From: an uncultured Bryobacteraceae bacterium
GTDB taxonomy: Bacteria; Acidobacteriota; Terriglobia; Bryobacterales; Bryobacteraceae
Assembly (NCBI GenBank): GCA_937920635.1
Contig: CAKZUE010000006.1
Coordinates: 124,001 to 188,000, forward strand
DNA length: 64,000 nt
Reading direction: 5' to 3'
Every line of letters begins with the position of its first letter. Positions within the stretch are counted from its first letter, which is position 1. The notes under the pieces are model-generated. The model saw only the letters and a program-made list of their open reading frames with translations. It did no database searches and had not been told where the DNA came from. Positions 7,446-16,227 of this stretch are shown in pieces. The position numbers were made by a program, and so were the translations under genes.

Positions 7446-9034
7446 TCACCGGTCCGTGCCCGAATATGAGAGGTTGAAACTCTTGTTGATGACCGGGAAA
7501 TCCGGGATGATATTTCCCTGAATTGCCTCCACCAGGGCAGGCCAATTATTGAGCGACGGATCCTTGATCCGGCAGCGGTCGAGGCGTCCGTTCTCGCCCA
7601 TCCGGATCCAGTGCAGAATCTCGCCGCGCCAGCCCTCGACGGCGGAAAGCGCAGTCGTGCCGGGAGCGATCTCCGGCAACGGCGACTCGGCCGGGCCTTC
7701 CGGCAGTTCCGCGGCCGCGGCCCGTATCAATGCCAGTGAATCCAGAACCTCCTCCGCGCGGACCCGCATCCGGTGCAGGACGTCGCCCTCGGAGAAGACG
7801 GGAACGCGCGGCTGGAACTGCCGGTACCCGTCGAACGGATGGTCCCTGCGCACATCCAGATGCTGGCCGGAAGCGCGCCCCGCCACGCCGGCGATGCCAA
7901 GGTCGCGCGCCTTGGCTGGCGGCAGCGTGCCCGTCGTTTCCAGCCTGTCCCTGGTGGAGTCCGAATTTTCGATCAGATCCAGAAGGCCGCGGAACTCGCG
8001 CCCGAAGGAATCCAGCTTTTCGAGGACCGGCGCCAGACGCTGCGCCTCGATCGGACGGCGCAGGCCGCCGGGCTGGAGGAGCCCCCGCAGCAGCCGGCTT
8101 CCGGTCAGTTCTTCGTTCAGGCGCAGCATCTGCTCCCGGAGCCGCGTGGCATGGGAGTTGGCGATGACGAAGCCTACGTCCGTGGCGATGGCGCCGATGT
8201 CGGCGGTGTGGTTGTAGATGCGTTCCAGTTCGAGCAGGATGACCCGCGCGAGGCGCGCATGCGCCGCAGCTTCCACGCCGGCCGCGCGCTCCAGAGCCAG
8301 GCAATACGCGAGACCGTGGCCGAAACTTGTGTCTCCGGAAACGCTCTCTGCAAGAAAAATGCCATGGTTCAAAGGCACGGTTTCAAAGCGTTTTTCGACG
8401 CCTTTATGTGTGTAAAACAGGCGTAGCTGGAGGTAAATGACGGGCTCGCCCGCCACGGCGAAATGGAAGTGGCCCGGTTCGATGATGCCGGCGTGCACGG
8501 GCTTCACCGGGACGTAAAGGACTCCTTCGCCGATCGTCTGGCGGAAGACGTGCGGGTCGCCTTCGAGCGGAGGCAACAACGTGTCGATGGGGAAGTCCTT
8601 GCGCAGCGGGTGTACATCGGGCCAGTGGTCGTGAAGCGCCACGCGGCGCGGGTTGGGGTGGCCTTCGGCCTCGATGCCAAACCAGTCCTGGACCTCGCGC
8701 TCCATCCAGTTGGCGGCCGGAGTCTGCACGGAGATGGAGGGGAACTGCGGCTGATCCGGCGCCACCCGGTAGCGGATGACGAGATATCGCTGGTCGTCCG
8801 GGTGTTCGACCACGTCGTAGAGATAGCAGGCGCCTTCGGCTGCGCGGCGGTCTTCGGCAAAGACGGAAGCGAAACGGCAGCCCCTCTCCAGCAGCGCCCC
8901 GGCAAGTTCCTGCCTGCCGGAGGCTTTTCCAGGAATACGCGGACTTCCGCAGGCGTCTTCTCGCAGGGGGCGGCAGCCAGCGCGCGCACCTCCGCCATCA
9001 ACCCATCGAATGCGGCGGATCCGGGCCGGCTCAT
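7446..9034 (-). pseudogene. Large subunit (HyfG/NuoC-NuoD-like) of an Ehr-type complex, single-base frameshift near codon 42
   Basis: A NuoC-like N-terminal part and a NuoD/[NiFe]-hydrogenase large-subunit part form one protein of about 529 residues if one base is restored. The start ATG (9034) and about 42 codons lie in one phase. The rest ('ELAGALLERGCRFASVFAEDRR' region onward to 'YSGTDR') lies in the -1 phase, and the shift point is at the CC run 8909-8910. The hydrogenase L1 motif RxCGxC is replaced by a segment with Ser and Thr at the cysteine places (about 233 and 236). The C-terminal DPCxxC is replaced by 'NLSYSG' (Ser and Gly). No Ni-Fe site can form, which is the mark of Ehr complexes. 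A shorter product from an in-frame GTG at 8813 (455 aa) is possible. The shift may be a homopolymer sequencing error. Confidence 0.75.
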
Positions 9035-10513
9035 GATCTCACCTCCAGCAGGCTGGGCGGCCTGCGTCAGCAGAGATGAAAGCGCGGAGGGCATCCAGAA
9101 CGCCAGCGCCAGCAGCAGCACGGCCAGCACGCCAAGCGGATACACGGTCCAACGGTTGCGGTCCCCTGGGGGAAGATCGGGCGCCGGACCCAGCAGCAGC
9201 CGGGCCGCGTGCGCGAACATGCCCGAGAAAATGAGCACCAGCAGGATCACGGCGAGGATCGACGCCCAACTGTGCCCCTGGGCGAAACCGGCCCGCAGCA
9301 CCGTGAACTCGCTCAGGAACAGCGGAAACGGCGGCGTGCCCGTGACGGCGAGCACGACGGCGAACAGAGCCGCGCCGCTGACCGGGAGAACATGAATCAG
9401 TCCGCCGGCCGTGTTTCTGAGCGAATCGCCGCCCGTGTGCTGCTGCGCGTTGCCGGCGGAAAAGAACAGCAGCGGCTTGGCCAGCGTGTGAAAGGCCATG
9501 TGCAGGACCGCGCCGAGCGAGCCCAGCGGGCCGCCGAAGCCGAGGCTGAGCGTGATGATGCCGCAGTGGTCAATGGAGGAATAGGCGAGCAGTCTCCGGT
9601 AGGACTTCTGCACAAGAATGAACTGCGTGGCGACGGCGATCGAGAGGAGGCCGAACAGCACCAGCAGCTTCGACGGCATGGCCGGTCCTGTGGCGCGCGC
9701 CGACAGCAGGAAGAGGCGGCCCAGGCCGTACAGCGCGCAGTTCAGCATCGCCGTCGCCATCAGCGCCGCCGCGGGCTCAGGCGCTTCGCTGTAAGCGTCG
9801 GGCTTCCAGGTGTGCATCGGGGCCAGCCCCGCCTTGGTGCCATAGCCGAGCAGGATCAGGATGAAAGCCAGCCGCATCACCAGCGGGTTGAAGCTGGGCG
9901 CGGCGGCGAACAGGAACGGCCAGTTCAGCGCCTCCCAAGTCTCCATCCCTGTGCCTTCAAAAGCCGCATAGTGAGTCAGAACCGTCCCGAACAGCGCCAT
10001 CGACAGGCCGACGCCGCCCAGGATGGCGTACTTCCAGGCGGCCTCCAGCGAGGTGGGCTTTCCGCCAAACGCCACCAGAAACACGGACGCCAGCGTCGCG
10101 CCTTCCAGCGCCACCCACATGATTCCGAGATTGCCGGTGAGCGAAACGGCCAGCAGCGTGAACGCGAATAGATGCGAGAGCGTGAAATAGAGCCGGAGAT
10201 CCCGCAGGCTGAGATGGGCGGGCGAAGCAGCCGGCTGCGGTCCGCGCAGGTAGCCCACGGTGTAAGGAGCCGAGACAGCCCACACCACCGCTGTCAGCAG
10301 CGTTACCAGCGCCGAGAGGGCGTCCGCGTACAGGAATCCGTTCAGGAAACTCACCGGGCCGCCGGTGATCACCGCCGCCGCCAGAAATACGGACGCAACC
10401 AGCACGGCGCCTGCGCCGCCGCAGTAGATCAGCTCAATCCAGGCGCGCCGCCGCCCGGCGAACGTCGCAGCCGCGCCGGCCAGTGGAACCGCGAGAATCC
10501 AGGCGAGAGCCAT
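9031..10513 (-). CDS. HyfF-like (NuoL/M/N-type) antiporter-like membrane subunit, C-terminal phase shift
   Basis: About 493 residues with around 14 hydrophobic segments and the conserved pattern of complex I antiporter subunits: 'GNLGIMWVALEGATLASVFLV', 'YGTKAGLAPMHTWKPDAYSEAP', 'LLAYSSIDHCGIITL' and 'HTLAKPLLFFSAG'. These match hydrogenase-4 HyfF/HycC-type proteins with lysines for proton translocation. It lies 10 bases after hyfE. In the given sequence the phase has no stop before the next gene and would run on to 8504. Removing one base in the GGG run at 9055-9057 gives a tail ending in LLEVRS and a TGA overlapping the next ATG (ATGA), exactly like the hyfB/hyfC junction. I therefore place the end at 9031 and regard the extra base as an indel. 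Confidence 0.78.
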
Positions 10514-10523
10514 CGGTTCCCTT

Positions 10524-11210
10524 TCAACCCCGCAGCCGGCTCAGCCGGGTCACATCCATCGAATCGAACGCCTCGCGAATCCGGCCCGCCAGGATGGTCA
10601 GCACGAGAACCGCTACCAGCACGTCGAAGAACACGCCGAGCTCCACAATCAGGGGCATGCCATAAGTGAGCGAGATCGCGGCCAGAAAGAGCCCGTTCTC
10701 CAGCGACAGCAGCGCCAGCACCTGCGACAGCGCCTTCCGGCGGTTCGCCATCAGGAAGAATCCGATCAGGAACAGCGCCACCGCCACGGGCAGCGTATTG
10801 TGGCCCAGCGACGAAGGGCTGCCGTAGCTCATCCCGTGCTGGAGCGGCTCGGCCACCACATAGGCCAGCAGCGTGAGCATGCCGGAGATCACCACGGAGA
10901 CGGGCACGTTCAGCAGCGGTTTCATCTCGTGCTCGATCCGGATCTGCTCCACCAGCCGCAGCAGAATGGCCGGCAGCAACAGGGACTTCAGCAGGAATGT
11001 GAGCGCGGCCGCCAGATAGATGTGGCCGGCGCCGGTGAACCAGGCGATCGTGCCCGCGATGGCGGCCAGCAAAAACGATTGCAGGGCGAAGACGTAGATG
11101 CTCGAAACCAGCGATTTCTGGGCGACCAGCGTGATCTGAAGCACGAGCACGATGGCCGTCATCAGGGTGATCATGGTCTGTCCGAACATCGGATCGGATA
11201 GCAGTGGCAT
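10524..11210 (-). CDS. HyfE-like (NuoK-type) membrane subunit
   Basis: The 228-residue protein has about seven membrane segments, several acidic residues within them and a conserved 'LLSLENGLFLAAISLTYGMPLIVELGVFFDVLVA' region (residues roughly 155-205), typical of the HyfE/NuoK-like subunit of group 4 hydrogenases and Ehr complexes. It would sit in the membrane arm next to the antiporter-like subunits. The start at 11210 is chosen because AGGA lies upstream at normal spacing. A Met at 11234 would extend it into the hyfC coding end. The hyfF gene begins 10 bases after its stop. No disruption is visible. Confidence 0.85.
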   Translation of the reverse strand: MPLLSDPMFGQTMITLMTAIVLVLQITLVAQKSLVSSIYVFALQSFLLAAIAGTIAWFTGAGHIYLAAALTFLLKSLLLPAILLRLVEQIRIEHEMKPLLNVPVSVVISGMLTLLAYVVAEPLQHGMSYGSPSSLGHNTLPVAVALFLIGFFLMANRRKALSQVLALLSLENGLFLAAISLTYGMPLIVELGVFFDVLVAVLVLTILAGRIREAFDSMDVTRLSRLRG

Positions 11211-11220
11211 GGGGGTCTTC

Positions 11221-12170
11221 CTAGCGGCCTCCAAACAGAAACGTGGAAATCAGCGCCAGCGCGCCCAGCACGAACGCCACCGACAGCAGCTCCGGCACGC
11301 GGAACAGGCGCATCTTGGCATTGGTCGTCTCGACCAGCACCACGGCGGCAGCCAGCAGAAGCACTTTCAAGAGATAGAGAGCGGCGGCGGAAAGAACCGC
11401 CGGCGCGCCGGGCGCCGAAGCCAGCGTGAAGGGAAAGAAGAGTTTGGCAAGCAGCGTCAGCAGCACCAGTTGCTTCATCGACGCGCTCCATTCGATGAGA
11501 GCCAGCCACGGGCCGGAGTATTCCAGGATCATCGCCTCGTGGATCATGGTGAGCTCGAGGTGTGTGGCGGGATTGTCCACCGGGATGCGGCCGGTCTCGG
11601 CCAGCAGCACGATGAACAGGGCCGCGAACGCGAGCATCTGCGAGGGCGCCAGAAAACGCCAGCTCTGTCCGATGGCCGCCTGCGCCATCCTGGAAGGGCA
11701 GTCGAGCCGGCCGTCAGCGCGACTGTGAAGAGAGCCAGCATCAGCGCGGGCTCGGCCAGCGCCGCGATCGTCATCTCGCGGCTCGAACCCATGCCGCCGA
11801 AAGAAGTGCCCGTGTCCAGCGCAGCCAGCGCCAGAAAGAAGCGGCCCAGTCCGAGCAGGTACACGAGCGAGAGCACGCCCCCGAACTGGCTCAGCGGCGC
11901 GGCGGCGAACACCGTGGGCGCCAGCAGCCCCGCCAGCAGCGTCGTCGAAAACAGAACGAATGGCGCGGCGGCAAACACCGGTGATGCGGTTTCCGGGGTC
12001 ACCATGCCTTTGCGCAGCAGCCTGGCCAGATCGCGGTACGGTTGCAGGGGCGAGGGGCCGCGGCGGGTTTGCAGCCGCGCCTTGGCGGTCCGGATCAGCC
12101 CCGACACCAGCGGGCTCAGCAGCAGAAGCAGCAGCGCCTGGAGCGCGGCGTTGAGCGCGGAACTGGTCAT
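11221..12170 (-). pseudogene. HyfC-like (NuoH-type) membrane subunit, frameshifted
   Basis: Two abutting frames encode one NuoH/HyfC-like protein of about 316 residues. The first part (12170 to about 11690) has 'RRGPSPLQPYRDLARLLRKG' and ends in '..TAGSTALPG'. The second (from about 11688) begins 'MAQAAIGQSWRFLAP' and contains the conserved 'LLAETGRIPVDNPATHLELTMIHEAM', the family signature for the quinone-side/HyfC subunit. One base is missing at the CC run 11689-11690. Restoring it joins the halves perfectly. The start overlaps the hyfB stop as ATGA. Either the gene is inactivated, the second half is made separately from the ATG at 11688, or the base loss is a sequencing error. Confidence 0.8.
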
Positions 12171-13475
12171 GATCTCACCCCGAACAGCAGCAGCAGCATG
12201 AGCGTCACGAAGATGTATGCCAGATAGGCGTGGATGCTGCCCGCCTGGATCTGCCGGGTCCGGAGCGCCAGGCGCAACAGAAACTCCTGCGCCGCCGTGT
12301 GGAGCGAGGCGCCGGGCGCGGGGCGGATCTCCGACTCAAACCGGATCTCGCTGGGGAAGTACGGAGAAGCCTCGAACTTCGGCTGAATCTCCCGCCTGGG
12401 GCGGAAGACCACGCTGAAGATCATGCGGATCGACTTGGAGAAGGCCATGGCCGTGTATTCGTTGGACGCGCTCACCGCGGGGAGTCCGCAGTCCCACACG
12501 GGTCCCACAACCGTGTTGACGCGCCGGCGGCGCAGCATCCAGAGCACCCACGGCGTCAGCCCAAACGCTGCCAGCAACAGGCCCAGCGCCAGCGGCGATG
12601 CCGCTCCCGTGCGCGGCGGCGGCGCCTGAATGGCCGCTGTGGGGAGCGAAACCGCGGCCAGCGAAACCCGCGTCTTCAGGAACTGCATCGTGACGCCGTC
12701 GAAACCTTGCAGGAACCACGGGGCGCCCAGCCCCAGCAGGATGCAGGCCAGCGCCAGCCAGGCCATGCCCGTGCGCATCGAGGGCGCGCACTCGGCCGCC
12801 TTCCGGGCGTGCTCGGAGCGCGGCAGCGCCAGGAAGGTGATGCCGTAGGCTTTGACGAAGCACGCCGCCGCCAGCGCCGCTGTCAGCGCCAGCATGGCGC
12901 CCGCGGCGGGAAAAGCCACCCGCGTCACCTCGGCCGTAGTTCCAAAGCCGGCCAGCAGAGCCTGGTAGGTCAGCCACTCGCTGACGAACCCGTTCAGAGG
13001 CGGCAGCCCCGAGATGGCGACAGCACCGATGAGGAAGTAGAGCGCAGTGCGTGGCATCCGGCGGATCAGGCCGCCCATCTCTTCCATGTTCCGCGTGCCC
13101 GTCTCATGCACCACCGCGCCCGCGCCCAGGAAAAGCAGCCCTTTGAACAGCGCGTGGTTCAGCGTATGGAAGAGTCCGGCGGTCAGGGCCAGTGCGGCCA
13201 GCTTCGGATGGCCATAGGAGCGCAGCAGCAGGCCGCCGCCGAAACCCATCAGGATGATGCCGATGTTTTCAATGCTGTGGAAGGCGAGCAGCCGCTTCAG
13301 GTCGTGTTCCATCAGAGCGTAAAGCACGCCGAGCAGGCATGAGATGACCCCGGCGGCGAGCACCACCATGCCAGCCCATGGAGGCAGGGCGCCGTAAAAG
13401 TCGAAGCAGACGCGCGCGATGCCGTAGATGCCGGTCTTGATCACGATGCCCGAAAGCAGCGAGGAGACATTGCGC
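12167..13475 (-). pseudogene. HyfB-like (NuoL-type) antiporter subunit, 5'-truncated
   Basis: From about 13475 to the stop at 12167 the translation (about 435 residues) matches the C-terminal two thirds of HyfB/NuoL-type proteins: 'SSLLSGIVIKTGIYGIARV', 'LLAFHSIENIGIILMGFGG', 'FHTLNHALFKGLLFLGAGAV' and 'GLPPLNGFVSEWL'. The usual N-terminal region of roughly 230-250 residues is missing. Upstream of 13475 the frame stays open to 13582 but encodes non-homologous Arg-rich sequence made of the leader of the divergent cyclophilin gene. So the 5' part and the operon's promoter have been lost by a rearrangement, or by a mis-joined assembly. Its stop overlaps the hyfC ATG. Confidence 0.8.
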
Positions 13476-13544
13476 GGGCGCCGCCCGCGGCTCCTTATCC
13501 GTTCCTCGCGCGGCCGGCGGGAACCTGCGACAATGGAGTCACCC

Positions 13545-14060
13545 ATGTCACAAGCCTTCCGCGTCAAGTTTGAAACAAGCAAGGGCGATTTTGTCGCCCA
13601 GGTGAATCCCGAGTGGGCGCCTCTGGGCGCCGCGCAGTTCCGATCGCTCGTGGAGGCGGGCTTCTACGATGGAGCCAGGTTTTTCCGCGTGGTTCCCAAC
13701 TTTGTCGTGCAGTTCGGACTGGCGGCGGATCCGGCGGTGACGGCGAAGCTCGGGTCGAGCCCGATCCCGGATGACCCGGTGAAGGAATCGAACCGCCGCG
13801 GTCGGCTCACCTTCGCCACCGCCGGGCCCAACACGCGCACCACGCAGCTCTTTATCAACCTCGGCGACAACACCTTCCTCGACCGGCAGGGGTTTGCGCC
13901 GTTCGCCGAAGTGGTGGAAGGCATGGACGTGGTGGACTCCATTTATGCCGGCTACGGAGAGCAGCCGCACCAGGGGCAGATCCGCGCGCAGGGCAACCGG
14001 TACCTGGAGGCGAATTTCCCTTTGCTCGACGGCATCGTCAAAGCCTCCGTCGCCGAGTGA
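13545..14060 (+). CDS. Peptidyl-prolyl cis-trans isomerase, cyclophilin type
   Basis: A 171-residue single-domain cyclophilin that catalyses cis-trans isomerisation of Xaa-Pro bonds. The expected core is present: 'FFRVVPNFVVQFG' (catalytic Arg), 'FATAGPNTRTTQLFINLGDN' and 'FAPFAEVVEGMDVVDSI'. No signal peptide is seen, so it is probably cytoplasmic. The start at 13545 is preceded by GGAG at 6 bases. A Met at 13533 would add four residues. It is head-to-head with the truncated hyfB-like gene, whose missing 5' part would have lain where this gene's leader now is. It is convergent with the M1-like peptidase gene, with a hairpin between them. Confidence 0.9.
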   Translation: MSQAFRVKFETSKGDFVAQVNPEWAPLGAAQFRSLVEAGFYDGARFFRVVPNFVVQFGLAADPAVTAKLGSSPIPDDPVKESNRRGRLTFATAGPNTRTTQLFINLGDNTFLDRQGFAPFAEVVEGMDVVDSIYAGYGEQPHQGQIRAQGNRYLEANFPLLDGIVKASVAE

Positions 14061-14130
14061 GAGTACCCGCGCCGGCGTCCGGGCTGCGGTGACAGAACCG
14101 CGCGTGGCGGGTGCGCAGCGCCCGCAACAA

Positions 14131-14163
14131 GCGGCCCACGCAGGGTCAGCGCCGCGGGGCCGC
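14131..14163. terminator. GC hairpin between convergent cyclophilin and M1-like genes
   Basis: GCGGCCC (14131-14137) pairs with GGGCCGC (14157-14163). It lies in the 214-base gap between convergent genes, consistent with a bidirectional terminator, though no T-run follows. A CTTCAGCCGCGG copy of a dispersed motif is at 14188-14199. Confidence 0.45.
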
Positions 14164-14274
14164 TCCTTCCCGCGGGCCTGCGGGTGGCTTCAGCCGCGGA
14201 TCCTTTCCGGACGTCACCGCGTTCGACTCGGCTCGCGGCGCCCGAGGCGGCGTGGATGACCGTTCTCGCGTCTC

Positions 14275-16227
14275 CTACTGGTCCTTCCGCTGGTAGGGCT
14301 CCTGGAGGTACTTTGCGGCTTCTTCCAGGGCGCCCTGAGTGTTGTCCTTGGTGCGGAGGGCCTGCTGGTATTCGTTGCGGGCGCGCTCGCGCTGCTGGGT
14401 GATGTCGAAGATCTTTCCGAGATTGATGTGGCTCCAGACGACGGTCCAGGCGGGCTCCTGGTCGCCGTTCAGGGCTTCGCGGAAGGAGTTGGCGGCGCTC
14501 TGGTAGTTGCCCATCAGGAAGAAGACCTCGCCCACGCGGTAGTGGGCCAGCGAGCTGATGGAGTTGACCTCAAGAGCCTTCTGGTACTCCTTCAGCGCAT
14601 CGTTGTATTGGCCGATTTCGGCGAACTGCTCGCCGCGGCGGATTGCGACCGCCACGCGCATCTCGCGGCTGAAGCGCAGCACGCGCCCGTTGGGATCGAT
14701 GACGACCTTCTTCGGCTTGCCGAAGGTCTCGACGGAGAAATCGGTGGAGGGGCCGACGACGATGACGCGCGTGAATTCGGGGTTGCCTTCCGTGTCGATG
14801 CGGAGTTCGACCGGCATGCGGAAGGTGTCGAGGTCCTGGGCGATCGTGCCCATGACGCGGAAGCCCTTTTGCGTGCGGTAGATCGTGTACTTGAGGCTGA
14901 ATTCGGGCGCGTCGGTGGATTCAAGCCACTGGATGAAAAAGCCCTGGAGGTTCTCTCCGCTGACCTCTTCGGCGAGCTTGCGGACATCGTCGGTCGCGAT
15001 GGATTGGTTGGCGAAGCGGTCCGTGGCGGCTTTGAGAAACTTGCGGAACGCCTCCTCGCCGACGACCCAGCGGAGCATGTGATAGACAGTGGCGCCTTTG
15101 CTGCCGGTGACGGCGAAGAACTCGGGGCTGTAATCTTCGAAGCGTGCCGCCTGGCGCACAGGGGCGTCGGTCACGGTGAGCGCGTCGACGTACAGATCGC
15201 GGATTTCGGGCTCGATGGCCTGGGCGCCGTTGACGTGCTCGAGATAGAGAATTTCGGCATACCGCGCCATGCCGTTGGTGATCCAGATATGGTTGCGGTT
15301 GGAGGGCGAGAAGAGCCCGCCATACCACTGCCGGGCGATCTGGTTGGCCAGCAGCCGCTGGTTCGGCTTGCCCGAGGCGGCCGAGGAGGAGATGAACAGC
15401 AACCCGGGAGCGGAGTAACCGTTCGGCGCGCCCTCGCCGGTTTCCACGATCGACAGATTGCGGAACGGCGGCACGCCGAGCGTGTCGGAGAGAAACGCCA
15501 TCACTTTGCCGGTCTCCTCGCCCCAGGCCTGAGCCTGGGCGGCGTTGGCGCCGCGGAACCAGATTTCACTGGTGCTGCCCTCGGACTGGACGCGGCGCGG
15601 CTCTCCCTGGACAAGCGCGAGACTGCCGTAGAAACCCGGCGAGGTGGAGCGGAACACGGCCGCCTGGCCGCCGTCGGCGGGCAGCGCAATGCCGCTGGAG
15701 ACGGCCCTGAAGCCGGCGGGGGCGCGGACGATCAACTCCATCTGATAACGGTCGGTGGTGTAGCCGCTCACCGGGAACCAGCGGCCCGGATAGAGCAGCC
15801 AGGCGTGATCGGATTTGATGGCGGCGAAAGTGATGCCGTACACGGGAGACTCTTCCTCGCCGCCGAGACGGCCGCTGATCTGAAACGTGACCGTGACGGG
15901 CTTGCCGCGTTCGAGGGGCTGCGGGAAGTAGATCTCCACGGTGTGCTCGTTGAAACGGCGGTTGGTCTGGAGAGCCTCGCCGCCGGGGCCGGCGGCGGAG
16001 ATGACGTTGAGCGAGTTGTGCAGCTCAAAGGCGGCGGCCTGGACGCGGTCTTCCGTGGGCGTGAAGGTGACGGCGGTGCGCTGGCTGAGGGTCTGCTGGG
16101 CGGGTTCGACGATGAGCTCGATGCGGTAGCTGTCGACATCGATGGCGCCGCGGCGCGGCTGGGCGGCGGCGGCAAGAACCAAGGCCGACGCCAGGACCAC
16201 AGAAAAGGGCAAAGTACGGCCTGTCAT
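14275..16227 (-). CDS. M1-type aminopeptidase-like protein lacking zinc ligands, with C-terminal TPRs
   Basis: The 650-residue protein has a signal peptide (1-22), an M1-type N-terminal beta domain, a thermolysin-like domain and C-terminal TPR units (about residues 545-640). The fold is clear from 'WITNGMARYAEILYLE' and the preceding helix, which align with the family's NEGFA and HExxH helices. However, HExxH reads Asn295-Gln-Ile-Ala-Arg299 and the third ligand Glu of NEG is Asn318 with Thr before it. All zinc ligands are therefore gone and it cannot be an active M1 peptidase. A binding or scaffold role in the periplasm is likely. It starts inside the lpxB stop (ATGA overlap), so it is co-translated with lpxB. 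Confidence 0.82.
   Translation of the reverse strand: MTGRTLPFSVVLASALVLAAAAQPRRGAIDVDSYRIELIVEPAQQTLSQRTAVTFTPTEDRVQAAAFELHNSLNVISAAGPGGEALQTNRRFNEHTVEIYFPQPLERGKPVTVTFQISGRLGGEEESPVYGITFAAIKSDHAWLLYPGRWFPVSGYTTDRYQMELIVRAPAGFRAVSSGIALPADGGQAAVFRSTSPGFYGSLALVQGEPRRVQSEGSTSEIWFRGANAAQAQAWGEETGKVMAFLSDTLGVPPFRNLSIVETGEGAPNGYSAPGLLFISSSAASGKPNQRLLANQIARQWYGGLFSPSNRNHIWITNGMARYAEILYLEHVNGAQAIEPEIRDLYVDALTVTDAPVRQAARFEDYSPEFFAVTGSKGATVYHMLRWVVGEEAFRKFLKAATDRFANQSIATDDVRKLAEEVSGENLQGFFIQWLESTDAPEFSLKYTIYRTQKGFRVMGTIAQDLDTFRMPVELRIDTEGNPEFTRVIVVGPSTDFSVETFGKPKKVVIDPNGRVLRFSREMRVAVAIRRGEQFAEIGQYNDALKEYQKALEVNSISSLAHYRVGEVFFLMGNYQSAANSFREALNGDQEPAWTVVWSHINLGKIFDITQQRERARNEYQQALRTKDNTQGALEEAAKYLQEPYQRKDQ

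Noticed and set aside
8504-10513. A continuous 669-codon frame that would fuse the HyfF-like and HyfG-like proteins
   Set aside because: After about codon 538 the translation loses all homology, while the -1 phase continues HyfG perfectly. A two-indel explanation restores the normal ATGA junction.
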